From Duganella sp. Leaf126 (GTDB taxonomy: Bacteria > Pseudomonadota > Gammaproteobacteria > Burkholderiales > Burkholderiaceae_D): 64,000 nucleotides of DNA. The position numbers and the translations under genes were made by a program. The DNA lies in contig NZ_LMNW01000002.1 in assembly GCF_001423125.1 (NCBI RefSeq), positions 1 through 64,000 of the forward strand, written 5' to 3'. This document shows positions 1 to 9,714 of this stretch, in pieces. Numbering within the stretch: position 1 is the first letter of the stretch; each line of letters begins with the position of its first letter. The notes beneath the pieces were generated by a model. It was not told the origin of the DNA. It did not search any database and saw only the letters and a list, made by a program, of their open reading frames with translations.

Positions 1-1388
1 ACGCGGCCCAGCCTGTCGCAGTAGATTTCATCGGCGCCGGCTGCACCGGTGCTGCCATCGGCGCCGACCACGATCGCGCTCTGGCTGCCGTGGGCGGTCG
101 GTTTTGGATGGTGGCGCAAGCCGCGGTCGTCGTTGGCCGGGCGCCATGGCGTGGCTGCTGCAATCGCCTCGAAATGGTTGGCGTGGCCGCTGTCGCTGGC
201 CTTGGCGATCACCGCGTCAAACTGCTCCGGTCGATCGGGCATGGTTTCGTCGAGCAGTTCCGGAATCGGGCCGAACAGCTCGGCCAGGCCTTGCTGCGCG
301 GGCCTGGGCAGGTTGTTGACGCCGACGCTGACCACGCGCAGCACCACGTAGTGCGGGTCTTCGCCGGTCGCCAGCGGTCCCTGGGTCAAGGTGAGCCGGG
401 TGCCGGCGCGCAGCGTGCGCACGGTCGAGCGGCCGGACCAGAGGGCGCGGCGCGCTTCCTGCGCTTCCATCTGCAGCAGTGCGTAGCGCTGGGCTTGCGC
501 GCTGTCGGCAAAAAAATACTGGCCGGGCGTGTCGTAGCTTTCAATCCGTGGCGCGCGTTCGCCGCCGACTGCGCCCCGGGTCGGCACGCTGGCAGCGACC
601 GCCTTCTTGGCCTTGTAGTCGTAACTGAGCACGGTGCTCAGGCCCGCGCGCAGGCTGCGGTGGGCGCGCAGCGCGGTGATGGTGTCGGACGCCTCGGCGG
701 CGCGGGCGCCGTGGAAGCGGATGCCGGCGCCGGCGGCGCTGCTGGCGTCCTCGATCGTGGCGCTGTTGTCGGTGCTGTCGGCAAACAGCACCAGGCACTG
801 GCCGCCTTCCGCTTCTTCAAAGCGCCAGGCCAGACCCTCTTCGGTCAGCAGGCGGGTGACGAAGTCGAGGTCCGATTCGCGGTACTGGCAGCAGTAGCTG
901 CGGGTGCCGGCGTCGGCCATGAAGGACGCGGTCTCATCGCTCCAGCGCCACTGCGCCAGCGGTGCGTGGCCCTGAAATACCGACTCGACAATCTCGATCA
1001 CGGTCTTGTCTTGCCACACGCGGCTATTGCGGACCTGGCCCAGCCGCCACAACCATGGTTGCAGGCGCAGCCGGTAGCGCGCCAGGCCACCGAAGCTGCC
1101 CAGCATGGCCGCCTGCGTGACCAGGCCGCTGAAGCGGGTGCGGCTGCCATCGGCCAGGGTCGCTTCGAGCGCAGCCTGTTTGCCGAGCAATTGCGCGAGA
1201 TTGAGGGAGGCGTCGGTCGAGAGCAGAATCAGGTCGCGCTGGCCGAGTGCCTGCACGCCGTCGTCGGCCGCGAACGCCTCGACCAGCAATGCTGCGTCGG
1301 CGTCGTCGAGCCGGAGTGCATAGAGTCTGGTGTCGCTGGCAAATGGCGCCAGTGCGGCCCTCACCTGTTCGACTAACCGTGCTGCCAT
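1..1388 (-). CDS. vgrG: Type VI secretion system tip protein VgrG, partial (C-terminal part beyond left edge)
   Basis: The reverse strand is open from an ATG at 1388 to the window edge, giving 462 codons without a stop. Residues 169-176 read YRESDLDF, inside a stretch (about 165-190) typical of the gp27-like part of VgrG/Rhs spike proteins, and the weakly conserved N-terminus fits the same family. VgrG trimers cap the Hcp tube of the type VI secretion system and carry effectors into target cells. The OB-fold/needle part and any C-terminal effector extension lie beyond position 1, so a specialised VgrG cannot be judged. No other T6SS gene is in the window. A TATAAT-like box lies on the reverse strand near 1426-1431. 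Family assignment is confident; the cargo is unknown. Confidence 0.85.
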   Translation of the reverse strand, partial: MAARLVEQVRAALAPFASDTRLYALRLDDADAALLVEAFAADDGVQALGQRDLILLSTDASLNLAQLLGKQAALEATLADGSRTRFSGLVTQAAMLGSFGGLARYRLRLQPWLWRLGQVRNSRVWQDKTVIEIVESVFQGHAPLAQWRWSDETASFMADAGTRSYCCQYRESDLDFVTRLLTEEGLAWRFEEAEGGQCLVLFADSTDNSATIEDASSAAGAGIRFHGARAAEASDTITALRAHRSLRAGLSTVLSYDYKAKKAVAASVPTRGAVGGERAPRIESYDTPGQYFFADSAQAQRYALLQMEAQEARRALWSGRSTVRTLRAGTRLTLTQGPLATGEDPHYVVLRVVSVGVNNLPRPAQQGLAELFGPIPELLDETMPDRPEQFDAVIAKASDSGHANHFEAIAAATPWRPANDDRGLRHHPKPTAHGSQSAIVVGADGSTGAAGADEIYCDRLGR

Positions 1389-1476
1389 GTCGTTGCCCCA
1401 ATCTTGTCTATTCCCAAGAGTTTATTATAAAGCAACTTTACGTCAAGTACGAATTGTCAGGTGCATCGGTTGCTGC

Positions 1477-2664
1477 TCATGCCCTGACCCAGCCCTCCAT
1501 CAGAATGCGCGCGCTGCGGCTCATCACTGCCTTGACCACGCGCCACTGTCCATCGTGCTGCGCCGCCTCGGCGCCGACACGCAGCGTGCCCGACGGGTGG
1601 CCGAAGCGCACTGCCTCCCGTGCACCACCGCCTGCCGCCTGATTGACCAGGGTCCCCGGAATTGCAGCGGCTGCGCCGATGGCCACGGCGGCGGTACCCA
1701 TCATGGCGTGGTGCAGCTTGCCCATCGACAGGGCACGCACCAGCAGGTCGATGTCGTTCGTTGCGACCTGTTTGCCGCTCGATGCCGTGTACGACGCCGG
1801 CGGCGCCACGAACGCCACCTTGGGCGTGTGCTGGCGCTGCGCCGCCTGGCCGATGTCGGACACCAGTCCCATCCGCACGGCACCGTGGACGCGGATGGTC
1901 TCGAACATGGCCAGCGCGCGCGCATCGTTGTTGATCGCGTCCTGCAATTCGGCACCGGTGTAGCCGACCGCCTGCGCTTCGATGAAGATGGTGGGGATGC
2001 CGGCATTGATCATGGTGGCGCGCAGTGTGCCCACGCCAGGCACGTCGAGCTCGTCGACCACGCGGCCGGTGGGAAACATGGCGCTGCCAGCCTGGCCGGC
2101 GCCGCTGCCCTCTTCTTCCGCTGCCGGGTCCATGAACTCGAGCACCACTTCGGCCGCCGGGAAGGTCACGCCATCGAGCTCGAAGTCGCCCAGTTCCTGC
2201 ACCTGGCCGGCTGCGACCGGAATGTGGGCGACGATGGTCCTGCCGATATTGGCTTGCCAGATCCGCACCACGGCCACGCCGTCGCGCGGGATGCGCGCCT
2301 GGTCCACCAGCCCGGCGTGGATGGCGAACGCGCCCACTGCCGCCGACAGGTTGCCGCAGTTGCCGCTCCAGTCGACGAAGGGACGGTCGATGGCGACCTG
2401 GCCGAACAGGTAGTCGACATCGTGGTCCGGCTGCGTGGCCGCCGCCACGATCACGGCCTTGCTGGTGCTCGACGTACCGTTGCCCATGCCGTCGATCTGC
2501 TTGCCGTAGGGGTCGGGGCTGCCGATCACGCGCAACAGCAGCGCGTCACGGGCGGCGCCCGGACTTTGCGCGGCAGGCGGCAGGTCCTGCAGGCGGAAAA
2601 ACACCCCCTTGCTGGTGCCGCCGCGCATATAGGTGGCAGGGATTCTGGTTTGCGTGTTCATCAT
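1477..2664 (-). CDS. prpF: 2-methylaconitate cis-trans isomerase PrpF
   Basis: The 395-residue protein has the PrpF N-terminus, with YMRGGTSKGVFF at about residues 12-23 and a conserved SGNCGNL segment further on. PrpF isomerises the 2-methylaconitate made by AcnD and is needed when AcnD replaces PrpD in the methylcitrate cycle; it acts in the cytoplasm. The start codon overlaps the acnD stop (ATGA, 2661-2664), so translation is probably coupled. The first two codons are both ATG, and the upstream one is annotated. It is the last gene of the prpB-prpC-acnD-prpF unit. Length matches the family. Confidence 0.95.
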   Translation of the reverse strand: MMNTQTRIPATYMRGGTSKGVFFRLQDLPPAAQSPGAARDALLLRVIGSPDPYGKQIDGMGNGTSSTSKAVIVAAATQPDHDVDYLFGQVAIDRPFVDWSGNCGNLSAAVGAFAIHAGLVDQARIPRDGVAVVRIWQANIGRTIVAHIPVAAGQVQELGDFELDGVTFPAAEVVLEFMDPAAEEEGSGAGQAGSAMFPTGRVVDELDVPGVGTLRATMINAGIPTIFIEAQAVGYTGAELQDAINNDARALAMFETIRVHGAVRMGLVSDIGQAAQRQHTPKVAFVAPPASYTASSGKQVATNDIDLLVRALSMGKLHHAMMGTAAVAIGAAAAIPGTLVNQAAGGGAREAVRFGHPSGTLRVGAEAAQHDGQWRVVKAVMSRSARILMEGWVRA

Positions 2665-5270
2665 GCGGCCTTGTACTGTTGCAGGAAATCCTGGGCAAAG
2701 CGTTGCAGCACCCCGCCCGCTTCGTAGATCGACACTTCTTCCTGGGTGTCGAGCCGGCAGATCACTGGCACTTCCACCCGCTCGCCGCTGCGGCGATGGA
2801 TCACCAGCGTCAGCGTGGCGCGCGGCGTGCGTGCGCCGACCACGTCGTACGTCTCGGTGCCGTCGAGCGCCAGCGTCAGGCGGTTGACGCCAGGCGGGAA
2901 TTCCAGCGGCAGCACGCCCATGCCCACCAGGTTGGTACGGTGGATGCGCTCGAAGCCTTCGGCCGCAATCGCTTCCACGCCTGCCAGGCGCACGCCCTTG
3001 GCCGCCCAGTCGCGCGACGAGCCTTGCCCGTAGTCGGCACCCGCGATCACGATCAGCGGCTGCTTGCGCGTCATATAGGTTTCAATTGCTTCCCACATGC
3101 GCGTGACCGTGCCCTCCGGTTCCACGCGCGCCAGCGAGCCGGCCACCACCTTGCCGGCAGCGTCGCGCACCATCTCGTTTTTCAGCGTGGGATTGGCAAA
3201 CGTGGCGCGCTGCGCGGTCAGGTGGTCGCCGCGGTGGGTGGCGTAGGAGTTGAAGTCCTCTTCCGGCAAGCCCATTTTGGCCAGGTACTCGCCGGCCGCG
3301 CTGTCGGCCAGGATGGCGTTCGATGGCGACAGGTGGTCGGTGGTGATGTTATCGCCAAGCAGCGCCAGCGGCCGCATGCCGGTCAGCGCGCGGGCGCCGG
3401 CCAGCGCGCCTTCCCAGTATGGCGGGCGGCGAATATAGGTGGTCTGCGGGCGCCAGTCGTACAGCGGGCTGACGGTGGCGCCATCGTCGGCCGCGCGCGC
3501 AAACATCGGGATGTAGACCTGGCGGAACTGCTCGGGCTTGACGCTGGCGGCAACCACGGCGTCGATCTCGGCGTCGGATGGCCAGATGTCGGCCAGCCGG
3601 ACCGGCTGGCCGCCGGCATCCACACCTAGCACGTCTTTTTCGATATCGAAGCGGATGGTGCCGGCAATCGCATACGCCACCACCAGCGGCGGCGAGGCCA
3701 GGAAGGCCTGCTTCGCATACGGGTGGATGCGGCCGTCGAAATTGCGGTTGCCCGACAGGACGGCCGTGGCATACAGGTCGCGTTCGACCACCTCCTGCTG
3801 GATCGCCGGATCGAGCGCACCGGACATGCCGTTGCACGAGGTGCACGCATACGCCACCACGCCGAAGCCGAGTTTCTCCAGCTCAGGCATCAGCCCTGCC
3901 GCCTCCAGGTACAGGGTAACGGTCTTGGAGCCGGGCGCCAGCGACGACTTGACCCAGGGCTTGCGCGCCAGGCCGCGTGCGTTGGCGTTACGGGACAGCA
4001 GGCCGGCTGCGATCATGTTGCGCGGGTTGTTGGTGTTGGTGCAGCTGGTAATGGCGGCGATGATGCAGGCGCCATCGGGCATCAGGCCCGGCTGGTTTTC
4101 CACGACGCCGCTGATGCCGCGCGCAGCCAGCTCCGACGTCGGCACCCGGCTGTGCGGATTCGACGGTCCGGCGATGTTGCGCACCACCGACGCCAGGTCG
4201 AAGGTCAGCACCCGCTCGTACTGCGCGCCGGTCAGCGCCTCGGCCCACAGGCCGGCCTGTCTGGCATAGGTTTCCACCAGCCTGACCGTGTCTTCGTCGC
4301 GCCCCGTCAGGCGCAGGTAGCGGATGGTCTGCTCGTCGATGTAGAACATGGCGGCCGTGGAGCCGTATTCGGGCGCCATGTTGGAAATCGTCGCGCGGTC
4401 GCCCAGCGTCAGGTGGGCCGCACCCTCGCCGTAAAATTCCAGGTACGACGACACCACCTTCTGCTGGCGCAAAAATTCGGTCAGCGCCAGCACGGTATCG
4501 GTGGCGGTGATGCCGGGCCCCGGCCTGCCGGTCAGCTCCACGCCGATGATGTCGGGCAGGCGCATCCACGAGGCGCGGCCCAGCATCACGCTTTCCGCTT
4601 CCAGGCCGCCGACGCCGATCGCGATCACTCCGAGCGCATCGACCATCGGCGTGTGCGAATCGGTGCCGACCAGGGTGTCGGGAAACGCCACGCCGTCCTG
4701 TACCTGGATCACCGGCGACATGCGCTCGAGATTGATCTGGTGCAGGATGCCGTTACCGGGCGGGATCACATCGACATTCTTGAACGCCTTCTTGGTCCAG
4801 TCGATGAAGTCGAAGCGGTCTTCGTTGCGGCGGTCTTCGATGGCGCGGTTCCTGGCAAATGCGTCGGGGTCGAAACCGCCGCATTCCACCGCCAGCGAAT
4901 GGTCCACCACCAGTTGCGTGGGCACCACCGGATTGACCAGCGCCGGATCGCCCCCCTGCTGGGCGATGGCGTCGCGCAGGCCGGCCAGGTCCACCAGCGC
5001 GGTCTGGCCCAGGATATCGTGGCAGACCACGCGCGCCGGGAACCACGGAAAGTCGAGGTCGCGCCGGCGCTCGATCAGCTGCGACAGCGAGGCGTTCAGC
5101 GTGGCCGGCGCGCAGCGGCGCACCAGGTTCTCGGCCAGCACGCGCGAGGTGTAGGGCAGTTTTGCCCAGGCGCCCGCCTCGATCGCATCGACGGCAGCGC
5201 GCGCATCGAAGTAATCGAGCGCGGTGCCGGGCAGCGGCTTGCGGAACTGCGTGTTCATCGGACCGGTCAT
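2661..5270 (-). CDS. acnD: Fe/S-dependent 2-methylisocitrate dehydratase AcnD
   Basis: The 869-residue protein is an aconitase-family enzyme with the TSCTNTNNP and ACTSCNG segments that carry the three 4Fe-4S cysteine ligands and with the C-terminal swivel domain ([10 protein letters not shown] near residue 760). AcnD dehydrates 2-methylcitrate to 2-methylaconitate, which PrpF then isomerises. The open frame extends further upstream, but that part is unlike aconitases and overlaps prpC. The start at 5270 gives the usual length and an ATGA overlap with the prpC stop. The neighbours prpC and prpF separate it from housekeeping aconitase AcnA. Confidence 0.95.
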   Translation of the reverse strand: MTGPMNTQFRKPLPGTALDYFDARAAVDAIEAGAWAKLPYTSRVLAENLVRRCAPATLNASLSQLIERRRDLDFPWFPARVVCHDILGQTALVDLAGLRDAIAQQGGDPALVNPVVPTQLVVDHSLAVECGGFDPDAFARNRAIEDRRNEDRFDFIDWTKKAFKNVDVIPPGNGILHQINLERMSPVIQVQDGVAFPDTLVGTDSHTPMVDALGVIAIGVGGLEAESVMLGRASWMRLPDIIGVELTGRPGPGITATDTVLALTEFLRQQKVVSSYLEFYGEGAAHLTLGDRATISNMAPEYGSTAAMFYIDEQTIRYLRLTGRDEDTVRLVETYARQAGLWAEALTGAQYERVLTFDLASVVRNIAGPSNPHSRVPTSELAARGISGVVENQPGLMPDGACIIAAITSCTNTNNPRNMIAAGLLSRNANARGLARKPWVKSSLAPGSKTVTLYLEAAGLMPELEKLGFGVVAYACTSCNGMSGALDPAIQQEVVERDLYATAVLSGNRNFDGRIHPYAKQAFLASPPLVVAYAIAGTIRFDIEKDVLGVDAGGQPVRLADIWPSDAEIDAVVAASVKPEQFRQVYIPMFARAADDGATVSPLYDWRPQTTYIRRPPYWEGALAGARALTGMRPLALLGDNITTDHLSPSNAILADSAAGEYLAKMGLPEEDFNSYATHRGDHLTAQRATFANPTLKNEMVRDAAGKVVAGSLARVEPEGTVTRMWEAIETYMTRKQPLIVIAGADYGQGSSRDWAAKGVRLAGVEAIAAEGFERIHRTNLVGMGVLPLEFPPGVNRLTLALDGTETYDVVGARTPRATLTLVIHRRSGERVEVPVICRLDTQEEVSIYEAGGVLQRFAQDFLQQYKAA

Positions 5271-6454
5271 GATGCACGGTCCTTGAGCGGCACGAACTGC
5301 AGGTCTTCCGGTCCCACGTAGTTGGCGCTGGGGCGGATGATCTTGTTGTCGATGCGCTGCTCGATCACGTGCGCGGCCCAGCCGGACGTGCGCGAAATGA
5401 CGAACAGCGGCGTGAACATCGCGGTCGGCACGCCCATCATGTGGTACGACACGGCCGAGAACCAGTCGAGATTGGGGAACATCTTCTTCACATCCCACAT
5501 CACAGTTTCGAGCCGCTCGGCGATGTCGAACATCTTCATCGAGCCGCCTTCCCGCGACAGCTGGCGCGCCACTTCCTTGATCACCACGTTGCGCGGATCG
5601 GAAATCGTGTACACGGGGTGACCGAAGCCGATCACCACTTCCTTGTTGGCCACGCGGTTGCGGATATCGGCTTCCGCCTCGTCGGCATTGTCATAGCGCT
5701 TCTGGATCTCGAACGCGAACTCGTTGGCGCCGCCGTGCTTGGGACCGCGCAGCGCACCGATGGCGCCGGTGATGGCCGAGTGCATGTCGGAGCCTGTACC
5801 GGCGATCACGCGGCCGGTGAAGGTGGAGGCATTGAACTCGTGTTCGGCGTACAGGATCAGCGAGGTATGCATGGCGCGCACCCAGTGCTCGGGCGGTGTG
5901 AAGCCGTGCAGCAGGTGCAGGAAGTGGCCGCCGATCGACTCGTCGTCGGTTTCCACCTCGATGCGTTTGCCGTTATGGCTGTAGTGGTACCAGTACAGCA
6001 GCATCGAACCGAACGACGCCATCAGGCGGTCGGCGATGTCGCGCGCACCAGGCACGTTGTGGTCGTCCTTTTCCGGCAGCACGCAGCCGAGCACCGAGGC
6101 GCCGGTGCGCATCACGTCCATCGGATGGGCGGCCGCCGGCAGCGCTTCGAGCGCGGACTTGACCGCGTGCGGCAGGCCGCGCAGCGACCGCAGCTTGGCC
6201 TTGTAGCCGCGCAGTTCCCCGTCGTTGGGCAGCTTGCCATGCACGAGCAGGTAGGCGACTTCTTCGAACTCGCTGGTGGTGGCCAGGTCCAGGATGTCGT
6301 AGCCGCGGTAGTGCAGATCGTTGCCGGTCTTGCCGACCGAGCACAGCGCAGTATTGCCGGCAGCGACGCCGGACAGGGCCACCGATTTTTTCGGTTTGAA
6401 GGTGGCGCCGGCGGCGGCGCTGCTGGTGCTGGTGGTGTTGGTGGTGTCGGTCAT
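5267..6454 (-). CDS. prpC: 2-methylcitrate synthase PrpC
   Basis: This 395-residue citrate-synthase-family protein condenses propionyl-CoA with oxaloacetate to form 2-methylcitrate. It has the N-terminal [12 protein letters not shown] motif and the GFGHPVY active-site region of PrpC. The start at 6454 follows a clear AAGGAG-type ribosome site; the in-frame extension upstream runs into prpB sequence and is a shadow. A Thr/Ser-rich N-terminal tail precedes the catalytic fold. The gene lies between prpB and acnD, and its stop overlaps the acnD start by four bases. Confidence 0.96.
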   Translation of the reverse strand: MTDTTNTTSTSSAAAGATFKPKKSVALSGVAAGNTALCSVGKTGNDLHYRGYDILDLATTSEFEEVAYLLVHGKLPNDGELRGYKAKLRSLRGLPHAVKSALEALPAAAHPMDVMRTGASVLGCVLPEKDDHNVPGARDIADRLMASFGSMLLYWYHYSHNGKRIEVETDDESIGGHFLHLLHGFTPPEHWVRAMHTSLILYAEHEFNASTFTGRVIAGTGSDMHSAITGAIGALRGPKHGGANEFAFEIQKRYDNADEAEADIRNRVANKEVVIGFGHPVYTISDPRNVVIKEVARQLSREGGSMKMFDIAERLETVMWDVKKMFPNLDWFSAVSYHMMGVPTAMFTPLFVISRTSGWAAHVIEQRIDNKIIRPSANYVGPEDLQFVPLKDRAS

Positions 6455-6464
6455 GCTGGTCTCC

Positions 6465-7385
6465 TTATTTTTTCTGCGCCGCGTTTTGGGCAGCGTTTTG
6501 GGCAGCGTTTTGGGCAGCAAAGAGGGCGTCGAGCTTTTGCTCGAAGCTGTGGTAATCGATGCGCTCGTACAGTTCGGCGCGCGTCTGCATGGTGTCGAGC
6601 ACGTGCTGCTGGGTGCCGTCGCGGCGGATCGCGCCGTAGACATTTTCAGCAGCCTTGTTCATGGCGCGGAAGGCCGACAGCGGATACAGCACGAGGCCCA
6701 CGTCGGCGGCGCGCAGCTCGTCCACCGTAAACAGCGGGGTGGCGCCGAATTCGGTGATATTGGCCAGCACCGGCACCTTGACGGCGGCGGCGAACTGCTT
6801 GTACATGTCGAGGCTGATCATCGCTTCGGGGAAGATCATGTCGGCGCCGGCCTCCACGCAGGCCACGGCGCGGGCGATGGCCGCGTCCAGACCTTCGACT
6901 GCCAGCGCATCGGTGCGGGCCATGATCACGAACTGGTCGTCGGTGCGCGCATCGACGGCAGCGCGCACGCGGTCCACCATTTCCTGCTGCGAGACGATCT
7001 CCTTGCCGGGCCGGTGGCCGCAGCGCTTGGCGCCGACCTGGTCTTCGATATGCATGGCGGCGGCGCCGGCCTTGATCATCGACTTGACCGTGCGCGCGAC
7101 ATTGAAGGCCGAAGCACCGAAACCGGTATCGGCATCGACCAGCAGCGGCAGGTCGCAGACGTCGGTGATGCGGCGTATGTCGGTCAGCACGTCGTCCAGG
7201 CTGGAAATGCCGAGGTCGGGCAAGCCGAGCGAGCCGGCCGCAACGCCGCCGCCGGACAGGTAAATTGCGCGAAAACCGGCGCGCCTGGCCAGGAGCGCGT
7301 GGTTGGCATTGATGGCGCCGACGACCTGCAGCGGCGATTCTTCGTGCACGGCGCGCCGGAATGCGGCGCCTGCTGAATGGTTCAT
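6465..7385 (-). CDS. prpB: 2-methylisocitrate lyase PrpB
   Basis: The 306-residue protein belongs to the isocitrate lyase/PEP mutase superfamily. The catalytic KRCGH motif is at residues 120-124 and the metal-binding DADTGFG at 84-90. PrpB splits 2-methylisocitrate into pyruvate and succinate. The ATG at 7385 is preferred to an in-frame start at 7400 because AAGGA lies about 6 bases upstream of it and the protein then begins as usual for the family. It is the first gene of the prp unit, directly behind a sigma-54 promoter. The C-terminus is odd: it ends in AAQN repeats encoded by three exact 12-bp copies. Confidence 0.95.
   Translation of the reverse strand: MNHSAGAAFRRAVHEESPLQVVGAINANHALLARRAGFRAIYLSGGGVAAGSLGLPDLGISSLDDVLTDIRRITDVCDLPLLVDADTGFGASAFNVARTVKSMIKAGAAAMHIEDQVGAKRCGHRPGKEIVSQQEMVDRVRAAVDARTDDQFVIMARTDALAVEGLDAAIARAVACVEAGADMIFPEAMISLDMYKQFAAAVKVPVLANITEFGATPLFTVDELRAADVGLVLYPLSAFRAMNKAAENVYGAIRRDGTQQHVLDTMQTRAELYERIDYHSFEQKLDALFAAQNAAQNAAQNAAQKK
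6481..6516. repeat. Three exact 12-bp tandem repeats at the 3' end of prpB
   Basis: The unit GCGTTTTGGGCA occurs three times without mismatch. It encodes an AAQN repeat just before the PrpB C-terminus. In-frame copy-number change would alter tail length without disrupting the enzyme. Confidence 0.9.
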
Positions 7386-7426
7386 GGGGTTCCTTTCCAT
7401 AGTGCGGTGAGCTTGTTTGTTCTATC

Positions 7427-7441
7427 GCAAACACTGTGCCA
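7427..7441 (-). promoter_or_regulatory. Sigma-54 promoter of the prpBC-acnD-prpF operon
   Basis: On the reverse strand the sequence reads TGGCACAGTGTTTGC, an exact match to the -24/-12 consensus TGGCAC-N5-TTGC. The predicted transcript start is near 7415, about 30 bases upstream of the prpB ATG. This agrees with the divergent gene encoding PrpR, a sigma-54 enhancer-binding activator. Confidence 0.9.
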
Positions 7442-7495
7442 GCATGCAGAACGTGCAGAATCAAGGACTTATCGAACGATCATGGTTTCACACTT

Positions 7496-7510
7496 GTTTC
7501 ATTTTGAAAC
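7496..7510. promoter_or_regulatory. Candidate PrpR operator (6-3-6 inverted repeat)
   Basis: GTTTCA-TTT-TGAAAC is a perfect inverted repeat with a three-base centre. It lies about 88 bases upstream of the predicted prpB transcript start, a usual place for a sigma-54 activator site, and just upstream of prpR, where it could also serve autoregulation. A half site (CGAAAC) follows at 7513-7518. Assignment to PrpR is by position only. Confidence 0.6.
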
Positions 7511-7538
7511 ATCGAAACGCTTGCACTACAATTGCAAC

Positions 7539-9224
7539 ATGCGCCCCGCCACTGCCACGCCTTTCGACCCCGACGACAAGCCCGTCATCTGGACGGTTTC
7601 CGTCTCGCGTCTGTCCGACGTCTTCCGCCGCATCACGCTCGAGTACGACAACCGCGCCAACATCGAGCAGATCCATCTCGGCTTTGACGACGCCGTGCGC
7701 CATATCCGCGAACGGCTGACAACCGAGCGCTGCGACGCCGTGATCGCGGCCGGCTCCAATGCTGCCTACCTGCGCAGCCGGCTGTCGGTGCCGGTGGTGA
7801 CGGCGCGCTTCAGCGGCTTTGACGTGTTGCAGGCGCTGGCGCGCGCGCGGCGCGTGTCGCCGCACATCGGCATCGTCACCTACAAGGAGCGCCTGCAGGA
7901 GCTGGCCGAGTTCACCGCCACGTTTGGCATTGCCGTGGCCCAGCGCACCTATGTCACCGAAGAAGATGCGCGCGCCCAGGTCAACGACCTGAAGGCGGCC
8001 GGCGTCGAGGCCATCGTCGGCGCCGGCCGCATCACCGACCTGGCCGAGGAGGCGGGATTGACGGGGGTGTTCGTCTACTCGGCCGCTTCCGTGCGTCATG
8101 CCTTTGACGACGCGCTGGAGCTGGCGCGCCTGACCCGGCTCGAAGCAGGACCGGGACCGGGTTGGGGCCGCGGCCCGGCGGACACCGGTGCTGCAGCCAA
8201 CACGCTGCGCGCGCGGCACGGCATCACCGACCTGCGCGGCGAATCGGGCGCCATGGAAGCGGTACGCCAGTCGGTGGTGCTGTACGCCAAATCGCCGGCC
8301 ACGGTATTGATCGTCGGCGAGACCGGCAGCGGCAAGGAACTGGCAGCACAGGCCATCCATAACGAGGCGCCGGGCAACCGGGCGCCGGGCAACCGGGCGC
8401 CGGGCAGTCGGGGGACGGCGCGGCCGTTCGTGGCGGTCAATTGCGGCGCCATCGCCGAGTCGCTGCTCGAATCCGAACTGTTCGGCCATGAAGACGGCGC
8501 GTTCACGGGTGCCCGCCGCGGCGGCCACGCCGGCCTGTTCGAGGCGGCCCACCACGGCACCCTGTTCCTCGACGAAATCGGCGAAATGCCGCTGGCGCTG
8601 CAAACCCGTTTGCTGCGGGTGCTGGAAGAGCGGCAGGTGGTACGGGTGGGCGGCACGCGACCGATCGCCGTCGATGTGCGCATCATCAGCGCCACCCACT
8701 GCGATCTGGAACAGCGCGTGCGCGACGGCCGCTTCCGCGCAGACCTGTTCTACCGGCTGGCCGTGCTGCGCCTGGCGCTGCCGCCGCTGCGCGCGCGGTC
8801 CGGCGACGTGGCAGCGCTGGCCGAGTGGTCGCTCAAGCAGGCGCTGGCCGCGCTGGGCGCCCGCCCCCATCCCGACTTGCGCGCCGAGCTGGCCGCCTGC
8901 GCACCGCTGCTGCAAGCCTACGCGTGGCCGGGCAATGTGCGCGAGCTGCGCAACCTGGCCGAGCGCCTGGCGCTGTTCCTGGCGGCCGAGCCGCTGCAGG
9001 CGCTGACACCGGCCTTTATCGTCAGCGTCGCGCCGGAACTGGCCGGCCATGACGGAACGCCGGCAAGGGTCGCTGTAGCCAACGCCGGCCGCGCACGTCG
9101 CGCAACGGAAAGCGCTACTGAGGTGCTGGCCCGCTTCGACGGCCGGCGCGATGCCGCCGCCGATTACCTGGGCATCAGCCGCACCACGCTGTGGCGCCGG
9201 TTGCGCGCCGAACACGACGCATAG
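7539..9224 (+). CDS. prpR: Sigma-54-dependent propionate catabolism activator PrpR
   Basis: The 561-residue activator has an N-terminal PrpR sensor domain (about residues 15-200) that in this family responds to 2-methylcitrate. A central AAA+ domain follows, with Walker A GETGSGKE at 260-267, sigma-54-contacting GAFTGA at 320-325 and Walker B LFLDEIGE near 342-349. The end is a Fis-type helix-turn-helix ([17 protein letters not shown]). The ATG at 7539 gives a normal start for the sensor domain; the longer in-frame extension crosses the promoter region. Residues 277-291 are an APGNR repeat encoded by 15-bp tandem copies, between Walker A and the conserved PFVAVNC strand. It is transcribed away from prpB. 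Confidence 0.94.
   Translation: MRPATATPFDPDDKPVIWTVSVSRLSDVFRRITLEYDNRANIEQIHLGFDDAVRHIRERLTTERCDAVIAAGSNAAYLRSRLSVPVVTARFSGFDVLQALARARRVSPHIGIVTYKERLQELAEFTATFGIAVAQRTYVTEEDARAQVNDLKAAGVEAIVGAGRITDLAEEAGLTGVFVYSAASVRHAFDDALELARLTRLEAGPGPGWGRGPADTGAAANTLRARHGITDLRGESGAMEAVRQSVVLYAKSPATVLIVGETGSGKELAAQAIHNEAPGNRAPGNRAPGSRGTARPFVAVNCGAIAESLLESELFGHEDGAFTGARRGGHAGLFEAAHHGTLFLDEIGEMPLALQTRLLRVLEERQVVRVGGTRPIAVDVRIISATHCDLEQRVRDGRFRADLFYRLAVLRLALPPLRARSGDVAALAEWSLKQALAALGARPHPDLRAELAACAPLLQAYAWPGNVRELRNLAERLALFLAAEPLQALTPAFIVSVAPELAGHDGTPARVAVANAGRARRATESATEVLARFDGRRDAAADYLGISRTTLWRRLRAEHDA
8367..8411. repeat. Three 15-bp tandem repeats inside prpR
   Basis: Units at 8367, 8382 and 8397 share GCGCCGGGCAACCGG; the last carries two changes. 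They encode an APGNR repeat in a surface loop of the AAA+ domain and keep frame. Confidence 0.85.
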
Positions 9225-9714
9225 ACGGTCACGCTGCAGACCTGCGGCAGTGCGCCATCACGCTGCGCACCGCCGCCGCATCGCCAACCGCCTGCTGCGC
9301 AGCCGTTACCTTGCGCCGCGTGCCGCACCCCCGCGCAGTCGTTGCCTTGCGCCGCCGGCCGCACCCTGCGCAGCCGTTACCTTGTGCCAAGTGCCGCACC
9401 CCCGCGCAGCCGCTGCCTTGCGCTGCCGGCCGCCCCCCTGCGCAGCGTTGCCTTGCGCCGCCGGCCGCACCCTGCGCAGCCGTTACCTTGCTCCGGCGGC
9501 CACACCACTGCATAGCGGTTACCTTGCGCCGCTGGCGACACCCCTGCGCAGCCGTTGCCTTGCGCTGCCGGCCGCACCCCTGCGCCAGGAGCCGCGCGCT
9601 ACCGCTCGTCATGCGCTAACCACCGCTCATCCGCCAGCAGCTGCGGCGCGCCGGCCGCATCGATAACATGGCCTGACTCACTGCTACCCCATCACGCCAC
9701 CACGGAGAATCGCC
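9225..9714. other. Non-coding region between prpR and the hydrolase gene
   Basis: No credible gene is present on either strand; the open frames here arise from repeat sequence and lack start signals or recognisable products. Most of it is the degenerate 36-bp repeat tract annotated separately. The last ~100 bases should hold the promoter and ribosome site (CGGAG about 8 bases before the ATG) of the alpha/beta hydrolase gene. Confidence 0.7.
9297..9584. repeat. Degenerate 36-bp tandem repeat, about 8 units
   Basis: GCGCAG-type unit starts recur at 9297, 9333, 9368, 9404, 9440, 9474, 9510 and 9546, with a further partial start at 9582. Each unit has the form GCGCAGCCGTTACCTTGCGC followed by a G/C-rich GCCGGCCGCACCCCT part. 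Spacing is 34-36 bases. Two units deviate by one or two bases, which breaks frame and argues against a coding repeat. There are no unique spacers, so this is not a CRISPR array. Confidence 0.85.

Noticed and set aside
90..1376. Long plus-strand open frame opposite vgrG
   Set aside because: The opposite strand shows clear VgrG motifs and codon use; the plus-strand frame gives no recognisable protein.
9297..9584. Possible CRISPR array
   Set aside because: Repeats are directly adjacent and degenerate, with no unique spacers and no cas genes nearby.
9151..9666. Open frames through the 36-bp repeat region that would encode repetitive Pro/Ala/Cys proteins
   Set aside because: Unit lengths of 34-36 break the frame, no ribosome site is present and the products are low-complexity in all frames; they are by-products of GC-rich repeats.
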